From NCBI RefSeq assembly GCF_010728925.1, contig NZ_AP022608.1, positions 4,340,001 to 4,404,000 of the forward strand: 64,000 nucleotides of DNA, read 5' to 3'. A model generated the notes under the pieces. The model did not search any database, was not told where the DNA came from, and saw only the letters and a program-made list of their open reading frames with translations. The number at the start of each line of letters is the position of its first letter. Within the stretch, counting starts at the first letter, position 1. A program made the translations under genes and the position numbers. Of the stretch, positions 8,924-16,862 are shown piece after piece. The stretch is from Mycolicibacterium gadium. Its GTDB lineage: Bacteria; Actinomycetota; Actinomycetes; Mycobacteriales; Mycobacteriaceae.

Positions 8924-9240
8924 ATCGAGTGAGTGCAGTTCTGACAACAACTTTCGCAGCGCTCGCGGCCTTGGGGCTGAGCGCGGCCCCCGCCCTGGCG
9001 GCCCCGCCGTCAGAACCACGCACGTGGTGCCCCGGTGACGACCCAGGCGGAGGACCGGGTGGTCCCTTCAATTCTCCCGGTCCGCCCAACTGGGACTGGA
9101 ACATCTGCCACACCTTCTACATCGTCAACTGGGGCCAGGGCAACGTGGGCCCGATGATCTGGGACGGACCGAACCCGCCGCCGGACAATCGCGGTCCCGT
9201 GGGGCCATGCTCGCTCCTCGACACCAGGGGCTGCAACTAG
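8920..9240 (+). CDS. Small secreted protein
   Basis: A 106-residue protein with a clear Sec signal peptide: MNRVSAVLTTTFAALAALGL followed by SAAPALAAPPS with an ALA cleavage site near residue 27. The mature part is rich in Gly, Pro, Trp and Asn and has four cysteines (CPGDD, ICHTF, PCSL, GCN) that could form two disulfides. Its ATG overlaps the stop of the preceding membrane-protein gene. Tiny secreted proteins of this composition are common in mycobacteria and have no known function. Confidence 0.75.
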   Translation: MNRVSAVLTTTFAALAALGLSAAPALAAPPSEPRTWCPGDDPGGGPGGPFNSPGPPNWDWNICHTFYIVNWGQGNVGPMIWDGPNPPPDNRGPVGPCSLLDTRGCN

Positions 9241-9246
9241 GTCCCG

Positions 9247-9591
9247 TCATCCCTGCCGGTCACGGGTGGTCCGGGTCTGTTCGCGCAGCCTGGTGTTCTC
9301 CGATCGGAGATGCCCATTGTCGCTTTCCAACAACGAGTTTCGGTGCTCCAGATCCAGAATCTGGGCGACGCCGGCGAGATTGACGCCCGCACCGACGAGC
9401 AGGCTGATGCGCTCCAGTCGGACGACGTCGTCGTCGCTGTACCGTCGCGTCCCGCCGTCGGTCCGTGCGGGCGTGAGTAGTCCGCGGCGCTCGTAGAGCC
9501 GCAGCGTCTGCGGGTCGATTCCGGTCAACTCCGCGGCCACGGAGATGCCGTACACGCCGCGCGCCGATCGGTCCGCCGACTCCTCGCGCAT
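9247..9591 (-). CDS. HspR-like MerR-family regulator
   Basis: A 114-residue MerR regulator. The winged helix-turn-helix reads ISVAAELTGIDPQTLRLYER then RGLLTPARTDGGTRRYSDDD, followed by GVNLAGVAQILDLE and a leucine-rich coiled coil. These blocks resemble M. tuberculosis HspR strongly (SVAAEL.G..QTLR.Y.R.GL..P.RT.GG.RRYS and GVNLAG). HspR represses chaperone genes. Here the gene diverges from hsp20, and a small J-domain gene lies downstream of that. The ATG at 9591 has GGAGGG close upstream. It probably binds the palindrome at 9659-9674 rather than a classic HAIR site. Confidence 0.88.
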   Translation of the reverse strand: MREESADRSARGVYGISVAAELTGIDPQTLRLYERRGLLTPARTDGGTRRYSDDDVVRLERISLLVGAGVNLAGVAQILDLEHRNSLLESDNGHLRSENTRLREQTRTTRDRQG

Positions 9592-9624
9592 AAACCCTCC
9601 GTCCAAAAATCTCCCCAAACATCC

Positions 9625-9653
9625 TTGCACACTGCTGCATCGGGTGCTATAAG
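9625..9653 (+). promoter_or_regulatory. Sigma-A-type promoter for hsp20
   Basis: TTGCAC (9625-9630) and TATAAG (9648-9653) are separated by exactly 17 bp, upstream of the Hsp20 gene. The predicted start point is near 9659-9660, inside the palindrome listed next. Confidence 0.65.
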
Positions 9654-9658
9654 AAATT

Positions 9659-9674
9659 TATGGCACAAGCCATA
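9659..9674. promoter_or_regulatory. Inverted repeat, probable operator for the HspR-like regulator
   Basis: TATGGC-ACAA-GCCATA is a perfect 6-4-6 palindrome sitting at the predicted transcription start of hsp20, in the 108-bp gap shared with the divergent merR gene. Its position suits a repressor that blocks initiation or early elongation. Binding by the adjacent MerR protein is inferred. Confidence 0.6.
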
Positions 9675-9699
9675 GATCTATCGGCCGAGGAGGGTAGAC

Positions 9700-10119
9700 A
9701 TGTTGATGCGCACCGATCCATTCCGCGACGTCGATCGCCTCGCCCAGCAGGTGCTGGGCACCGCCGCCCGCCCCGCCGTGATGCCGATGGACGCGTGGCG
9801 CGAGGGTGACACGTTCGTCGTCGAATTGGACCTTCCCGGCGTCGACCCCGACTCGCTGGATCTCGACGTCGAACGCAACGTGCTCACCGTGCACGCCAAA
9901 CGCCCCGCTCTCGACAGCGAGCGCGAAATGGTTGCGGCGGAACGCCCACGAGGTGTCTTCAGTAGGCAGCTGTTTCTTGGCGAAACGCTCGACACCGAAC
10001 GGATCGAGGCCGACTACAGCGGCGGTGTTCTCCGGCTGACCATCCCGGTGGCGGAGAGGGCGAAGCCGCGAAGGATCCAGATCTCCACCCGCGACGAGAA
10101 GAAGTCCGTCAACGCGTGA
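9700..10119 (+). CDS. Hsp20/alpha-crystallin small heat shock protein
   Basis: A 139-residue small heat shock protein, an ATP-independent holdase that binds unfolding proteins as large oligomers. The alpha-crystallin domain spans about residues 25-125 ([20 protein letters not shown], and GVLRLTIPV near its end), with a C-terminal IQI motif that docks neighbouring subunits. It has a strong GGAGGG ribosome-binding site, a 17-bp-spaced promoter and an operator-like palindrome upstream. It lies divergent to an HspR-like gene, so heat or unfolding stress probably derepresses it. Confidence 0.95.
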   Translation: MLMRTDPFRDVDRLAQQVLGTAARPAVMPMDAWREGDTFVVELDLPGVDPDSLDLDVERNVLTVHAKRPALDSEREMVAAERPRGVFSRQLFLGETLDTERIEADYSGGVLRLTIPVAERAKPRRIQISTRDEKKSVNA

Positions 10120-10125
10120 CATCGG

Positions 10126-10524
10126 GTGGTGAGCGACGTGCCAACGAGCATTGCATGGACAGTCGAGCCACTCGTCGAAGCCGAAGCGGTCGTCGAGGCT
10201 GAGTGGATACGCATTCTCGAGGAGCAGAGCGCGGACCCGAACGACGCGATAACCCGTGAGAGGCCCGCGCTTCGGCGAGTTCCGATAGGCACCGCGGTGG
10301 CGGCGGCCACTGACCCGCGCCCGGGCCTCGGTCTCTCGGCGGGCGGGTGCGCGGTGGCACCAAGACAACGAGGGCAGGCGCGCGTGTGGCCTACCCAGAG
10401 ATCGCCTCCGCACCCCGGGTGCGACGGTGTTTCTCAATGTGTCAGGACTATCAGGGAGGTGATGCTTTTCCGAAGTCTCCGAACAATTTCGAACAAGTTC
10501 AGCCAAGCCGCCCAGGTCTCATGA
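10126..10524 (+). CDS. Doubtful ORF downstream of hsp20
   Basis: A 132-codon frame beginning GTG six nucleotides after the hsp20 stop. The first 65-70 codons have typical high GC at third positions and encode an acidic segment (WTVEPLVEAEAVVEAEWIRI). After about 10310 codon use becomes poor, and the more coding-like frame shifts to one ending at 10586. It may be a small gene broken by a frameshift, or only its first half may be real. I recognise no family. Confidence 0.3.
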   Translation: MVSDVPTSIAWTVEPLVEAEAVVEAEWIRILEEQSADPNDAITRERPALRRVPIGTAVAAATDPRPGLGLSAGGCAVAPRQRGQARVWPTQRSPPHPGCDGVSQCVRTIREVMLFRSLRTISNKFSQAAQVS

Positions 10525-10625
10525 ACGTCGAATCGCACAGACCGACAGACGCCGGTCACGGCGACCTGCCATCGACATGGCATTGACACGCGCGGCGGCT
10601 ACGACACCAACGCCCAATCTGAGTG

Positions 10626-10651
10626 GCGGGGCCGGGAACCCCCGGCCCCGC
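10626..10651. terminator. Perfect 11-bp hairpin
   Basis: GCGGGGCCGGG (10626-10636) and its exact reverse complement (10641-10651) flank the loop AACC. There is no long T tract, so as a terminator it would be of the mycobacterial U-poor type. It would close hsp20 transcription and insulate the J-domain gene that starts 30 nt later. Confidence 0.5.
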
Positions 10652-10681
10652 TTCAGACGCTTTCTCATGCAGGAGAATGCG

Positions 10682-11008
10682 GTGAACACCGAAGATCCGT
10701 ACGCCGTGCTGGGAGTGTCGCCCGGCGCGTCGCAGGCCGAAATCGTCCGTGCGTTTCGTGCCCGGTTGCTCGCGACTCACCCCGACACGCGCGACCCCAT
10801 GTCGGCACAGGGAGCCGACACCCGTTTGCAACAGGTGCTGGCCGCCTACTCGAGGCTGCGCACCCACGCCCCGGCCGCCGCACCGCAGCAACCTACGGTC
10901 ACCTCTGGCCCAGTGAACATCACTGTCAGACATCATGATTCCGGTGAGGCCCCGACGCGCGACCCGACGCCGCCGCTTCGGGCCGGGCCGGTACGTCGGC
11001 ACCGTTGA
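10682..11008 (+). CDS. Small J-domain (DnaJ-like) protein
   Basis: A 108-residue protein made of one N-terminal J domain: DPYAVLGVSPGASQAEIVRA followed by FRARLLATHPDTRDP, with the essential HPD tripeptide near residue 37, then helix IV and a short basic/proline tail. It lacks the Gly/Phe and zinc-finger regions of DnaJ, so it is a class C J-protein that would stimulate an Hsp70 ATPase. The GTG at 10682 has AGGAG six bases before it and is preferred over ATG 10667. It sits with hsp20 and an HspR-like regulator, suggesting a stress role. Confidence 0.75.
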   Translation: MNTEDPYAVLGVSPGASQAEIVRAFRARLLATHPDTRDPMSAQGADTRLQQVLAAYSRLRTHAPAAAPQQPTVTSGPVNITVRHHDSGEAPTRDPTPPLRAGPVRRHR

Positions 11009-11040
11009 CGCGCGGGCCCTGCTGCCGACGGCTGCTGGGG

Positions 11041-11715
11041 TCAGCTCACGCCAGTGCGTGCGCTCCACTCAGGCGTACGTTCCCGCGTCGCCTCGGCGAG
11101 TGCCTTGCGGGTGTCGTCGGCGTTGAAGTCTTTGCCGTACACCGGTGTTCCCGGTTGCTGACGCCACGACTCGGATACCGGACCGGCGTTCACCGGCTCG
11201 AAGCCGAGGCGATCGACGATGCCGTGAATCAACTCGCGGCCGGGGCCGTCCTCTCCCGCGATGGGCAGTGCGATTCGGTGAGGTGAGCCGGTCGGACGGC
11301 CGCTCTCGAGCAGGTGCTTCCACCAGATCCCGTTGAACACCTTGTACACCGGCGCGCCGATTTCCTCTGCGACCCAGGCGCTTTCGACCTGACCATCCTC
11401 GATCGCCGCGATCTCGCCGTCTCGCTGTTGCGGGTAGTAATTGTTCGTCTCGATCACCGGGGCGCCCGGTCTGCGGGCGTCAACGATTCCGTCGGCAAGG
11501 TCGGGAACGTTCCTTTGCGGAATGCTGATCACGACGAGGTCGGCATCGGCCGCCGCGTCCTTGGCCCACACCGCCGTCGCGCCGGTCTCCTTCTCCAGGT
11601 CGGCGAGGGTTTCCGGAGAGCGCGAATTCGCCACGTTCACGTCGAAGCCGAGTTCGCGAAACCGTCGCACCAATGTGCCGCCGATATGACCCGCCCCGAT
11701 GATTCCGATCTGCAT
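11041..11715 (-). CDS. F420-dependent NADP oxidoreductase family protein
   Basis: A 224-residue dinucleotide-binding protein. The N-terminus MQIGIIGAGHIGGTLVRRFR is the Rossmann motif of the F420H2:NADP oxidoreductase (Fno) family, followed by VNVANSRSPETL (the NADP-phosphate-binding loop) and ADLVVISIPQRNVPDL. A GxPVYKVFNGIWW segment and a C-terminal helical part complete the fold. Such proteins move hydride between NADP and F420 or another acceptor; many actinobacterial copies are uncharacterised. It stands alone between the J-domain and phospholipase D genes. Confidence 0.8.
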   Translation of the reverse strand: MQIGIIGAGHIGGTLVRRFRELGFDVNVANSRSPETLADLEKETGATAVWAKDAAADADLVVISIPQRNVPDLADGIVDARRPGAPVIETNNYYPQQRDGEIAAIEDGQVESAWVAEEIGAPVYKVFNGIWWKHLLESGRPTGSPHRIALPIAGEDGPGRELIHGIVDRLGFEPVNAGPVSESWRQQPGTPVYGKDFNADDTRKALAEATRERTPEWSARTGVS

Positions 11716-11791
11716 GACGACCTCCGTGTGGTTGCGACTCTTGTGGGCGCAACGGAGGGCACGTGCTCGCTATTCCGCATCTCGCCGCCGA

Positions 11792-13378
11792 TCACTCGTC
11801 GGGGTCGTCTCGCAGGGACTCCGCGACGCTTCGCAGTGCGGTTGCGGCGTCGGAAAGCGAGCGCACGGTCGAGACGGCCTGGGGCGCCAGCCTGGTCAGC
11901 GGCCACAACGCCGCTCCGGTGACCAAGCTGAAGACGCCTTGAGCTATCGACTCCGGGACGCTTGGGGGGTCCATCAGATCGTTCTCGGCAAAGGGACCTG
12001 CGTCGGCTGATGTCATGGTGGGGGTGAACTTGCGGAGCGACCGGCCCACGGTGCGCAACGAATCGACAGCGGCGAGAAGTGAGCCGCGGCTGGTGATTTC
12101 GGCACGGAGATCTTCGACGGAGACGCCGAGATGTTCCGCCAGCAGATCGTCTCTCGCGTAGGTGATCTCACCGGCGATCACCTCGTGGCCGCTCACACCA
12201 GGCACCGCTTCCAGAGCCACGTCACATTCGCTGTCGAAGCCCAACGACCGATTGTTGAGATTGGACGACCCGATCCGCAGCAGGCGGTCATCGATCACCA
12301 TCACCTTGGAGTGGACGTAGACCGGAACACCGCCGGCGGCCACCGGCCAGTACACACCCAGGCGACCGTGAGTGTCCGCGTCCCACAGCAGCCGAAGCAG
12401 GCGCTGCCTCGCGCTGTCCATCGATTGCTGCTCCAGCCTGCTCTCAGAACTTCGCGGCAGGATGATGATGATCTCCGGCCCTTCGGGTTTCACCAGTTGC
12501 GCGGCGAGCGCCCGGGCCAACCTGCGTGCAGCCAGATACTGGTTCTCCAAATAGATGACGTCCTTGGCAGCAGCGACAGCGGCCAGATTGAGTGCCTCGA
12601 CCTCTCTGACCTCCTCGCGTTCCGATAACGCGGGCAGCGTTCGTGCAATGCCGATGTCGACGTCACGCAACAGCCCCACGACAGCGGGCGGCCAGATATC
12701 GCGCCGTGCCGCGATCGGCTCGAGTAGCTCGCCGGTGGCGGCGTGCCAACGGTCGCGCGCCTGCTCGGCGAGGGCGCCTGCCGCGTCACCGTCACAGACC
12801 GTCGCCACTTCGTGCCGCGGTCCATAGGGTTGCCCCGCTCCTTTCCTGCGCGGGTCGTCACCCAGGTGCATCCGCGTGTCCCAGCGTCCAAGAGTGAGGT
12901 CGATGCCGCCGCAGAATGCGATGGCATCATCGGCGACGACGATCTTCTGATGGTGGACCGCGCCGGGCGGGTGTGCGCCGTCGACCGCAAAGTGCATGCG
13001 GGGTGGGGTGATCACATTGAGCAGGCCGACCGGTGCAATACCGAACCAGAATCCGTCGAAGGCGGGCAGCAACCGCAGATTCGACTTGAGCAGATAGACC
13101 CGCAGGTCCGGCCGCCGCCATACCAGCCAGTGCAGGAAGGTCCCGAGGTGATTGGGGCCGGGCAGCGATTTCTTGTCGGCCTCGAAGGCGGTCCGGTAAT
13201 CGAAATCCCAGCCGATCAGCATGATGCGGCGCCTGGCGCGCAGCATCGCCGACTTCACATCGGCGAGGTAATCGGCACCGTCGACGATGCGGCTGAAGCG
13301 ATCCGAGCGGGCGGTGCGCCAGCAGGTTTCGCCGGGCCTCAGAATGCGATCGGGTGGTTCAGACCGTCTGTCGCTCAT
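11792..13378 (-). CDS. Phospholipase D / cardiolipin-synthase-like protein
   Basis: A 528-residue PLD-superfamily enzyme with two intact HKD motifs: HQKIVVAD with His143, Lys145 and Asp150, and HSKVMVID with His356, Lys358 and Asp363. Each is followed by the usual GGIDL or GSSNLNNRS. The two motifs form one active site working through a phosphohistidine. The protein lacks the N-terminal membrane helices of ClsA but has a hydrophobic C-terminal stretch (GVFSLVTGAALWPLTRLAP). It may hydrolyse phospholipids or transfer phosphatidyl groups. The arrangement resembles phospholipase D rather than ClsA. Confidence 0.9.
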   Translation of the reverse strand: MSDRRSEPPDRILRPGETCWRTARSDRFSRIVDGADYLADVKSAMLRARRRIMLIGWDFDYRTAFEADKKSLPGPNHLGTFLHWLVWRRPDLRVYLLKSNLRLLPAFDGFWFGIAPVGLLNVITPPRMHFAVDGAHPPGAVHHQKIVVADDAIAFCGGIDLTLGRWDTRMHLGDDPRRKGAGQPYGPRHEVATVCDGDAAGALAEQARDRWHAATGELLEPIAARRDIWPPAVVGLLRDVDIGIARTLPALSEREEVREVEALNLAAVAAAKDVIYLENQYLAARRLARALAAQLVKPEGPEIIIILPRSSESRLEQQSMDSARQRLLRLLWDADTHGRLGVYWPVAAGGVPVYVHSKVMVIDDRLLRIGSSNLNNRSLGFDSECDVALEAVPGVSGHEVIAGEITYARDDLLAEHLGVSVEDLRAEITSRGSLLAAVDSLRTVGRSLRKFTPTMTSADAGPFAENDLMDPPSVPESIAQGVFSLVTGAALWPLTRLAPQAVSTVRSLSDAATALRSVAESLRDDPDE

Positions 13379-13412
13379 GGAACGTCCTCACGCTGCCGTT
13401 CATCCCGCACGG

Positions 13413-14036
13413 TCAGAATCGTCGCTCGGCACGTCGCACCGCGTCGACGACCTCGGCATTACCGCTGAATTCGACGCGTATGTCGTTGCGGCCGAAGGCG
13501 AATAGCAGCAACTCGCCGGGGGCGCCGGTGACCGTGACCCCAGGGCCTGTCCCGAACCGCGCGAGCACGGCACCGTCCGTCTCGAGGAGTGCGACCCGTG
13601 CGGGCACGCCCGGCATGAGGACTGGCGCGAAAAAACGCGTCAGGCGCCGGAGCGCTCCGACGGTGCCGTCATCGAGCGCTCGAGGTGTCCACCCGCCGGC
13701 GGCGCGACGAACGTCTTCGTGATGGACAAACATTTCGTGGATGTTGGCGACGCGGTCGAGCCAGCGCAGCGGCGAGTAGGGGGGCGGGCCGGACGCCAAT
13801 CGATCGACCAACTCAGGCCAGCTGTGGCCGGCGGCGATCTGCGTTTCGATGCGATGTCGTCGCTCGGCGAACCGCGGCACGCCGATGCCCAACAGAGCGT
13901 CCGGTCGCCGCTCGCGGGCGATTAGGTGCGCGACGAGCTGTCGAGTTGTCCACCCCGGGCACACGGTCGGTGCGTCGGGGCCGACCGTCCGCAGGGTATG
14001 GACCAGTGCCGCGCGTTCTTCGCTGGCGACCGACAT
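13413..14036 (-). CDS. TIGR03085 family metal-binding protein (DinB/MDMPI-like)
   Basis: A 207-residue protein of the actinobacterial TIGR03085 family, related to mycothiol-dependent maleylpyruvate isomerase and DinB four-helix metal proteins. The conserved elements CPGWTTRQLVAHLIARERRP and NIHEMFVHHEDVRRA provide the histidines that bind metal in this fold. The true thiol or substrate is unknown. The gene diverges from the MpaB-like oxygenase gene and shares its upstream region. Confidence 0.85.
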   Translation of the reverse strand: MSVASEERAALVHTLRTVGPDAPTVCPGWTTRQLVAHLIARERRPDALLGIGVPRFAERRHRIETQIAAGHSWPELVDRLASGPPPYSPLRWLDRVANIHEMFVHHEDVRRAAGGWTPRALDDGTVGALRRLTRFFAPVLMPGVPARVALLETDGAVLARFGTGPGVTVTGAPGELLLFAFGRNDIRVEFSGNAEVVDAVRRAERRF

Positions 14037-14139
14037 TGTCCGACCTTAACCGCTCGCCGCGGGCCCTTCGGGGGACGTCGACTCCGCTCGGCCGATTCAC
14101 CGAGAGGTCGTGACCTCCACCACGTTGCCGGTGAACCCG

Positions 14140-14159
14140 CTTGCTTGCGCGCAAGCAAG
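14140..14159. promoter_or_regulatory. Perfect 20-bp palindrome, probable TetR operator
   Basis: CTTGCTTGCGCGCAAGCAAG is fully self-complementary. It covers the -35 (TTGCTT, 14141-14146) and most of the 17-bp spacer of a promoter whose -10 is TACCGT (14164-14169), directly upstream of the MpaB-like gene. The TetR gene at 15482 in the same unit is the obvious ligand. Confidence 0.75.
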
Positions 14160-14202
14160 GCGATACCGTCGCAGCATCAGCCAGTACCGATCAGGAGTCG
14201 AG

Positions 14203-15471
14203 ATGACAGTCGAGCCGACCAGCCCCGCCCCGCTTGCCACCCAGCGTTTCCCTGGCGAGTTCGTGTACTTCGACGTCAAGGACAAGCCCTTCGCCGGCGC
14301 CCTGACCGCACGCTTGTCCAAGCTCGCGGGTGTCGACGTGACACTCGATGATGACCTAGCCGATGCGATGGGTCGCAGCCTCGATGCCGGCGACCGGCTC
14401 GGCGACGCGTGGTACGCGGATGCCCGCAGCCGCGGGTCGGTCCGCGCGGCGCGCGAGGAGTTCAACACCGCCCTCGAGCACGGAGTCGACGCCGTCACGG
14501 ATCCGTCGCCGGCGCTGATCGCGTTGTTCGACCAGATCAACACCGAACCGGATTGGCTGGACTGGGACCTTCTCGATCGCGGCGCGCGAGTCTTTCGGCG
14601 GTACGGGAAAGAGCTCTACCCCTATTTCGGCATGGCGACGTTCTCGGGCTACCGAACGCCATCGGTGACCAAGCCGCTCATCCTGACCGGCGCCTACACC
14701 GGCAACTCCGCCCTCAACAGATTCTGGGAGACCTGCAAGCACTGGACGGACACCAGCGAACCCGACGGCATGCGACGCGATAACCCCGGTTACCTGACGT
14801 CGCTGCGAGTGCGGCTGCTGCACTGCATGATCCGGTCCCGGATCGTCGGTCACGCAGAGTGGGACCGTGCCCGGTTCGGGGTGCCCATCAGTCAGTTCAA
14901 CATGTTCAGCACGCTGATGGCCGGCTCGGTGATTCCCGGTCATGACCTGAAACGTCTGGGCTACCGCACCAGCGACGACGACATCGTGGCGCTCATGCAC
15001 CTGCAGCGCTACATCGGCTACGTGATGGGCGTCGACCCGCCGTGGTACCCGGAGTCGATCGAGGACGGTTATCGAGCGATGCGGTTGATCGCGCTGGCGC
15101 AACGCACCAGCGACGACGACGACAGTCGCGCTCTGTGCTGGTCGTTCATGGACACCTACAAGCCCCCGGCGGACTCCAGAGGTGTGAAGCGGCTGGCCGC
15201 CGAGCTCAACTACCGCGCCCAGCTAGGTCACGCGTACTTCTACACGCCCGCGTCCTACACGAAGTCAGGGTTCCCGCCGGTCGGGCCGTGGCGTTACGCT
15301 CCGCTGGCGCGCTTCGTGCCGAACTTCATCAGAGAGACGGCGTGTCAACATGTTCCGGCTATCGCGCGCCGAATCGATGATCGGCACCGGGCGTGGCGCC
15401 GCGCGGAGAACGCGCGCACGCTCGGCACCGGCCGGGGCAGCTTCAGCCCAGTCGAGACGCTTTCGCGCTAG
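14203..15471 (+). CDS. MpaB-like oxygenase (DUF2236)
   Basis: A 422-residue DUF2236/MpaB-family protein. Fungal MpaB and the related latex-clearing protein Lcp are heme or metal oxygenases acting on unsaturated lipids and rubber. Family features seen are GEFVYF near residue 20, RTPSVTKPLILTGAYTG, and the histidine-rich helix RLLHCMIRSRIVGHAEWDRA then RFGVPISQFNM. ATG 14203 has AGGAG upstream and starts after the TetR palindrome; the longer frame from 14110 would run through that operator. The TetR gene follows 10 nt later, so the enzyme and its likely regulator form one transcript. Confidence 0.85.
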   Translation: MTVEPTSPAPLATQRFPGEFVYFDVKDKPFAGALTARLSKLAGVDVTLDDDLADAMGRSLDAGDRLGDAWYADARSRGSVRAAREEFNTALEHGVDAVTDPSPALIALFDQINTEPDWLDWDLLDRGARVFRRYGKELYPYFGMATFSGYRTPSVTKPLILTGAYTGNSALNRFWETCKHWTDTSEPDGMRRDNPGYLTSLRVRLLHCMIRSRIVGHAEWDRARFGVPISQFNMFSTLMAGSVIPGHDLKRLGYRTSDDDIVALMHLQRYIGYVMGVDPPWYPESIEDGYRAMRLIALAQRTSDDDDSRALCWSFMDTYKPPADSRGVKRLAAELNYRAQLGHAYFYTPASYTKSGFPPVGPWRYAPLARFVPNFIRETACQHVPAIARRIDDRHRAWRRAENARTLGTGRGSFSPVETLSR

Positions 15472-15481
15472 CGTCGACACC

Positions 15482-16075
15482 GTGGTCGGGCCCAGGGAAG
15501 CGGCGCGTCGGAATCAGATTCTCGAGGTGGCCACAACGCTGTTCGCTCAGCAGGGATACCGCGAGACCAATCTGGCGCAGATCGCCGACGAACTCGGCTT
15601 CCGGCGCCAAGCGGTCTACCACTACTTCCGTGCCAAAGACGACATTCTCTATGAGCTGATCGCCGAGGCGGGGGAGGCGATGACGTCATCGGCGGGCCCC
15701 ATCTTCGACTCCGACAGCTCGCCGGAAGTGAAACTGGCCGAGCTCGTGCGCAATCACGTCCGGGTGGTGTCGTCTGACCCGAGCCGGTTCCGTATCCAGT
15801 TCAACGAACTCAACAAGTTGAGTGGCGATCGCGCCAAACCGCTGCAGGACGGGATCTCGGCATACATTCACCGGATCGCCGACGTCATCCAGGACGGTCA
15901 GCGCGCAGGCGTGTTCTTCGACGGCCCGCCCACATCGCTGGCATTACTGATCATCGGGATGTGCAATTCGACGACCGAATGGCGCGACGGCGCGCGGACG
16001 AAGGCGTCAGTCGACGAGATCGCCGACAACGCAGCCCGTCTGGCGGTCGTCGGACTCACCGGGACGCGCGGCTGA
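15482..16075 (+). CDS. TetR-family transcriptional regulator
   Basis: A 197-residue TetR repressor. The N-terminal helix-turn-helix is ILEVATTLFAQQGYRETNLA then QIADELGFRRQAVYHYFRAK. The C-terminal ligand-binding part carries LAELVRNHVRVVSSDPSRFR. It starts at GTG 15482, 10 nt after the MpaB-like gene, and probably autoregulates the pair through the 20-bp palindrome at 14140-14159. Its ligand may be the oxygenase substrate. The C-terminal domain resembles the KstR2-like group in length, but I do not assign it. Confidence 0.88.
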   Translation: MVGPREAARRNQILEVATTLFAQQGYRETNLAQIADELGFRRQAVYHYFRAKDDILYELIAEAGEAMTSSAGPIFDSDSSPEVKLAELVRNHVRVVSSDPSRFRIQFNELNKLSGDRAKPLQDGISAYIHRIADVIQDGQRAGVFFDGPPTSLALLIIGMCNSTTEWRDGARTKASVDEIADNAARLAVVGLTGTRG

Positions 16076-16090
16076 ACGCGCCGGCTTCGT

Positions 16091-16768
16091 CTATCCCGGT
16101 TGCGCGAACTCATCGCCCCAACCGGCGTTCGTCACCACCTCCGCGAACGTGAGTCGGTGCGCGTCATTGACGAGCTGGTGGACATGGGCGGGGAATGAAA
16201 ACGGCGGAGCCTTCATCGGATTGGCTTGAGTGCCGCGGGCGATAGCCTGGGTGATCGCGAAGCCGAGGTTGTGTCTGGCCCATGCCGCGAGGACGCGATC
16301 AGCGAAACCCTTGGGTAGACGGTCCCGCTGTGAGCCTGCGACATCGAGGTCAATCCCGCTGTGGCAGACGGCTTGTTCGGTACCGAAACGGTGCCCCAAG
16401 CCGATGCTGGTGTGCAGCGCAATCGACTGCCACACCGTCGTCACTCGGTCGTCGGTGAGGCCCTGCTCACGGAGGAACCGCGCTGCGGCATCGGCGCCTT
16501 CGACTTCGAATCGCTGATCGCCGGCTCCGTACTTCGTGAGGCCGAGGTCATGCAGAACCGACGCGAGGAACACGACCTCTTCGTCATAGTCGACGCCGCC
16601 GCGCAATCCGTCAGCAGCCGCCAGTTCCCGAGCGAACAGATAGCTGCGCACGCAATGGTTGTGCAGGAAGTCTGGCGAGACGTCGGAGGCCAGCTCGACC
16701 GCCGCAGCGCAGACTGTTGAATCGGGCAAGCCCCACTGTGCCGTGTCGGTGGTTACGTGATCGGTCAT
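16091..16768 (-). CDS. HD-domain phosphohydrolase-like protein
   Basis: A 225-residue HD-superfamily protein. The metal ligands appear as HNHCVRSYLFAREL (first His) and VLHDLGLT (the HD pair), with later histidines in SIALHTSIGLGHR and a conserved aspartate in CHSGIDLDV. This pattern matches the cyanamide-hydratase/HD group, which includes Ddi2-like enzymes. ATG 16768 (MTDHVTTDTA) is chosen over the longer frame. It converges with the TetR gene. The substrate is unknown. Confidence 0.8.
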   Translation of the reverse strand: MTDHVTTDTAQWGLPDSTVCAAAVELASDVSPDFLHNHCVRSYLFARELAAADGLRGGVDYDEEVVFLASVLHDLGLTKYGAGDQRFEVEGADAAARFLREQGLTDDRVTTVWQSIALHTSIGLGHRFGTEQAVCHSGIDLDVAGSQRDRLPKGFADRVLAAWARHNLGFAITQAIARGTQANPMKAPPFSFPAHVHQLVNDAHRLTFAEVVTNAGWGDEFAQPG

Positions 16769-16862
16769 ACCGCCACGGTGCCCCCACCGAAACATATGCG
16801 CCAGTTCCTATGTGGCCAACAAGCGCCGGATTCCGGACATCTCGCTCGGTCGCGGTTGCATT

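Noticed and set aside
9592..9699. HAIR (HspR) inverted repeat
   Set aside because: No CTTGAGT-N7-ACTCAAG-like sequence found; the only palindrome is TATGGC-ACAA-GCCATA.
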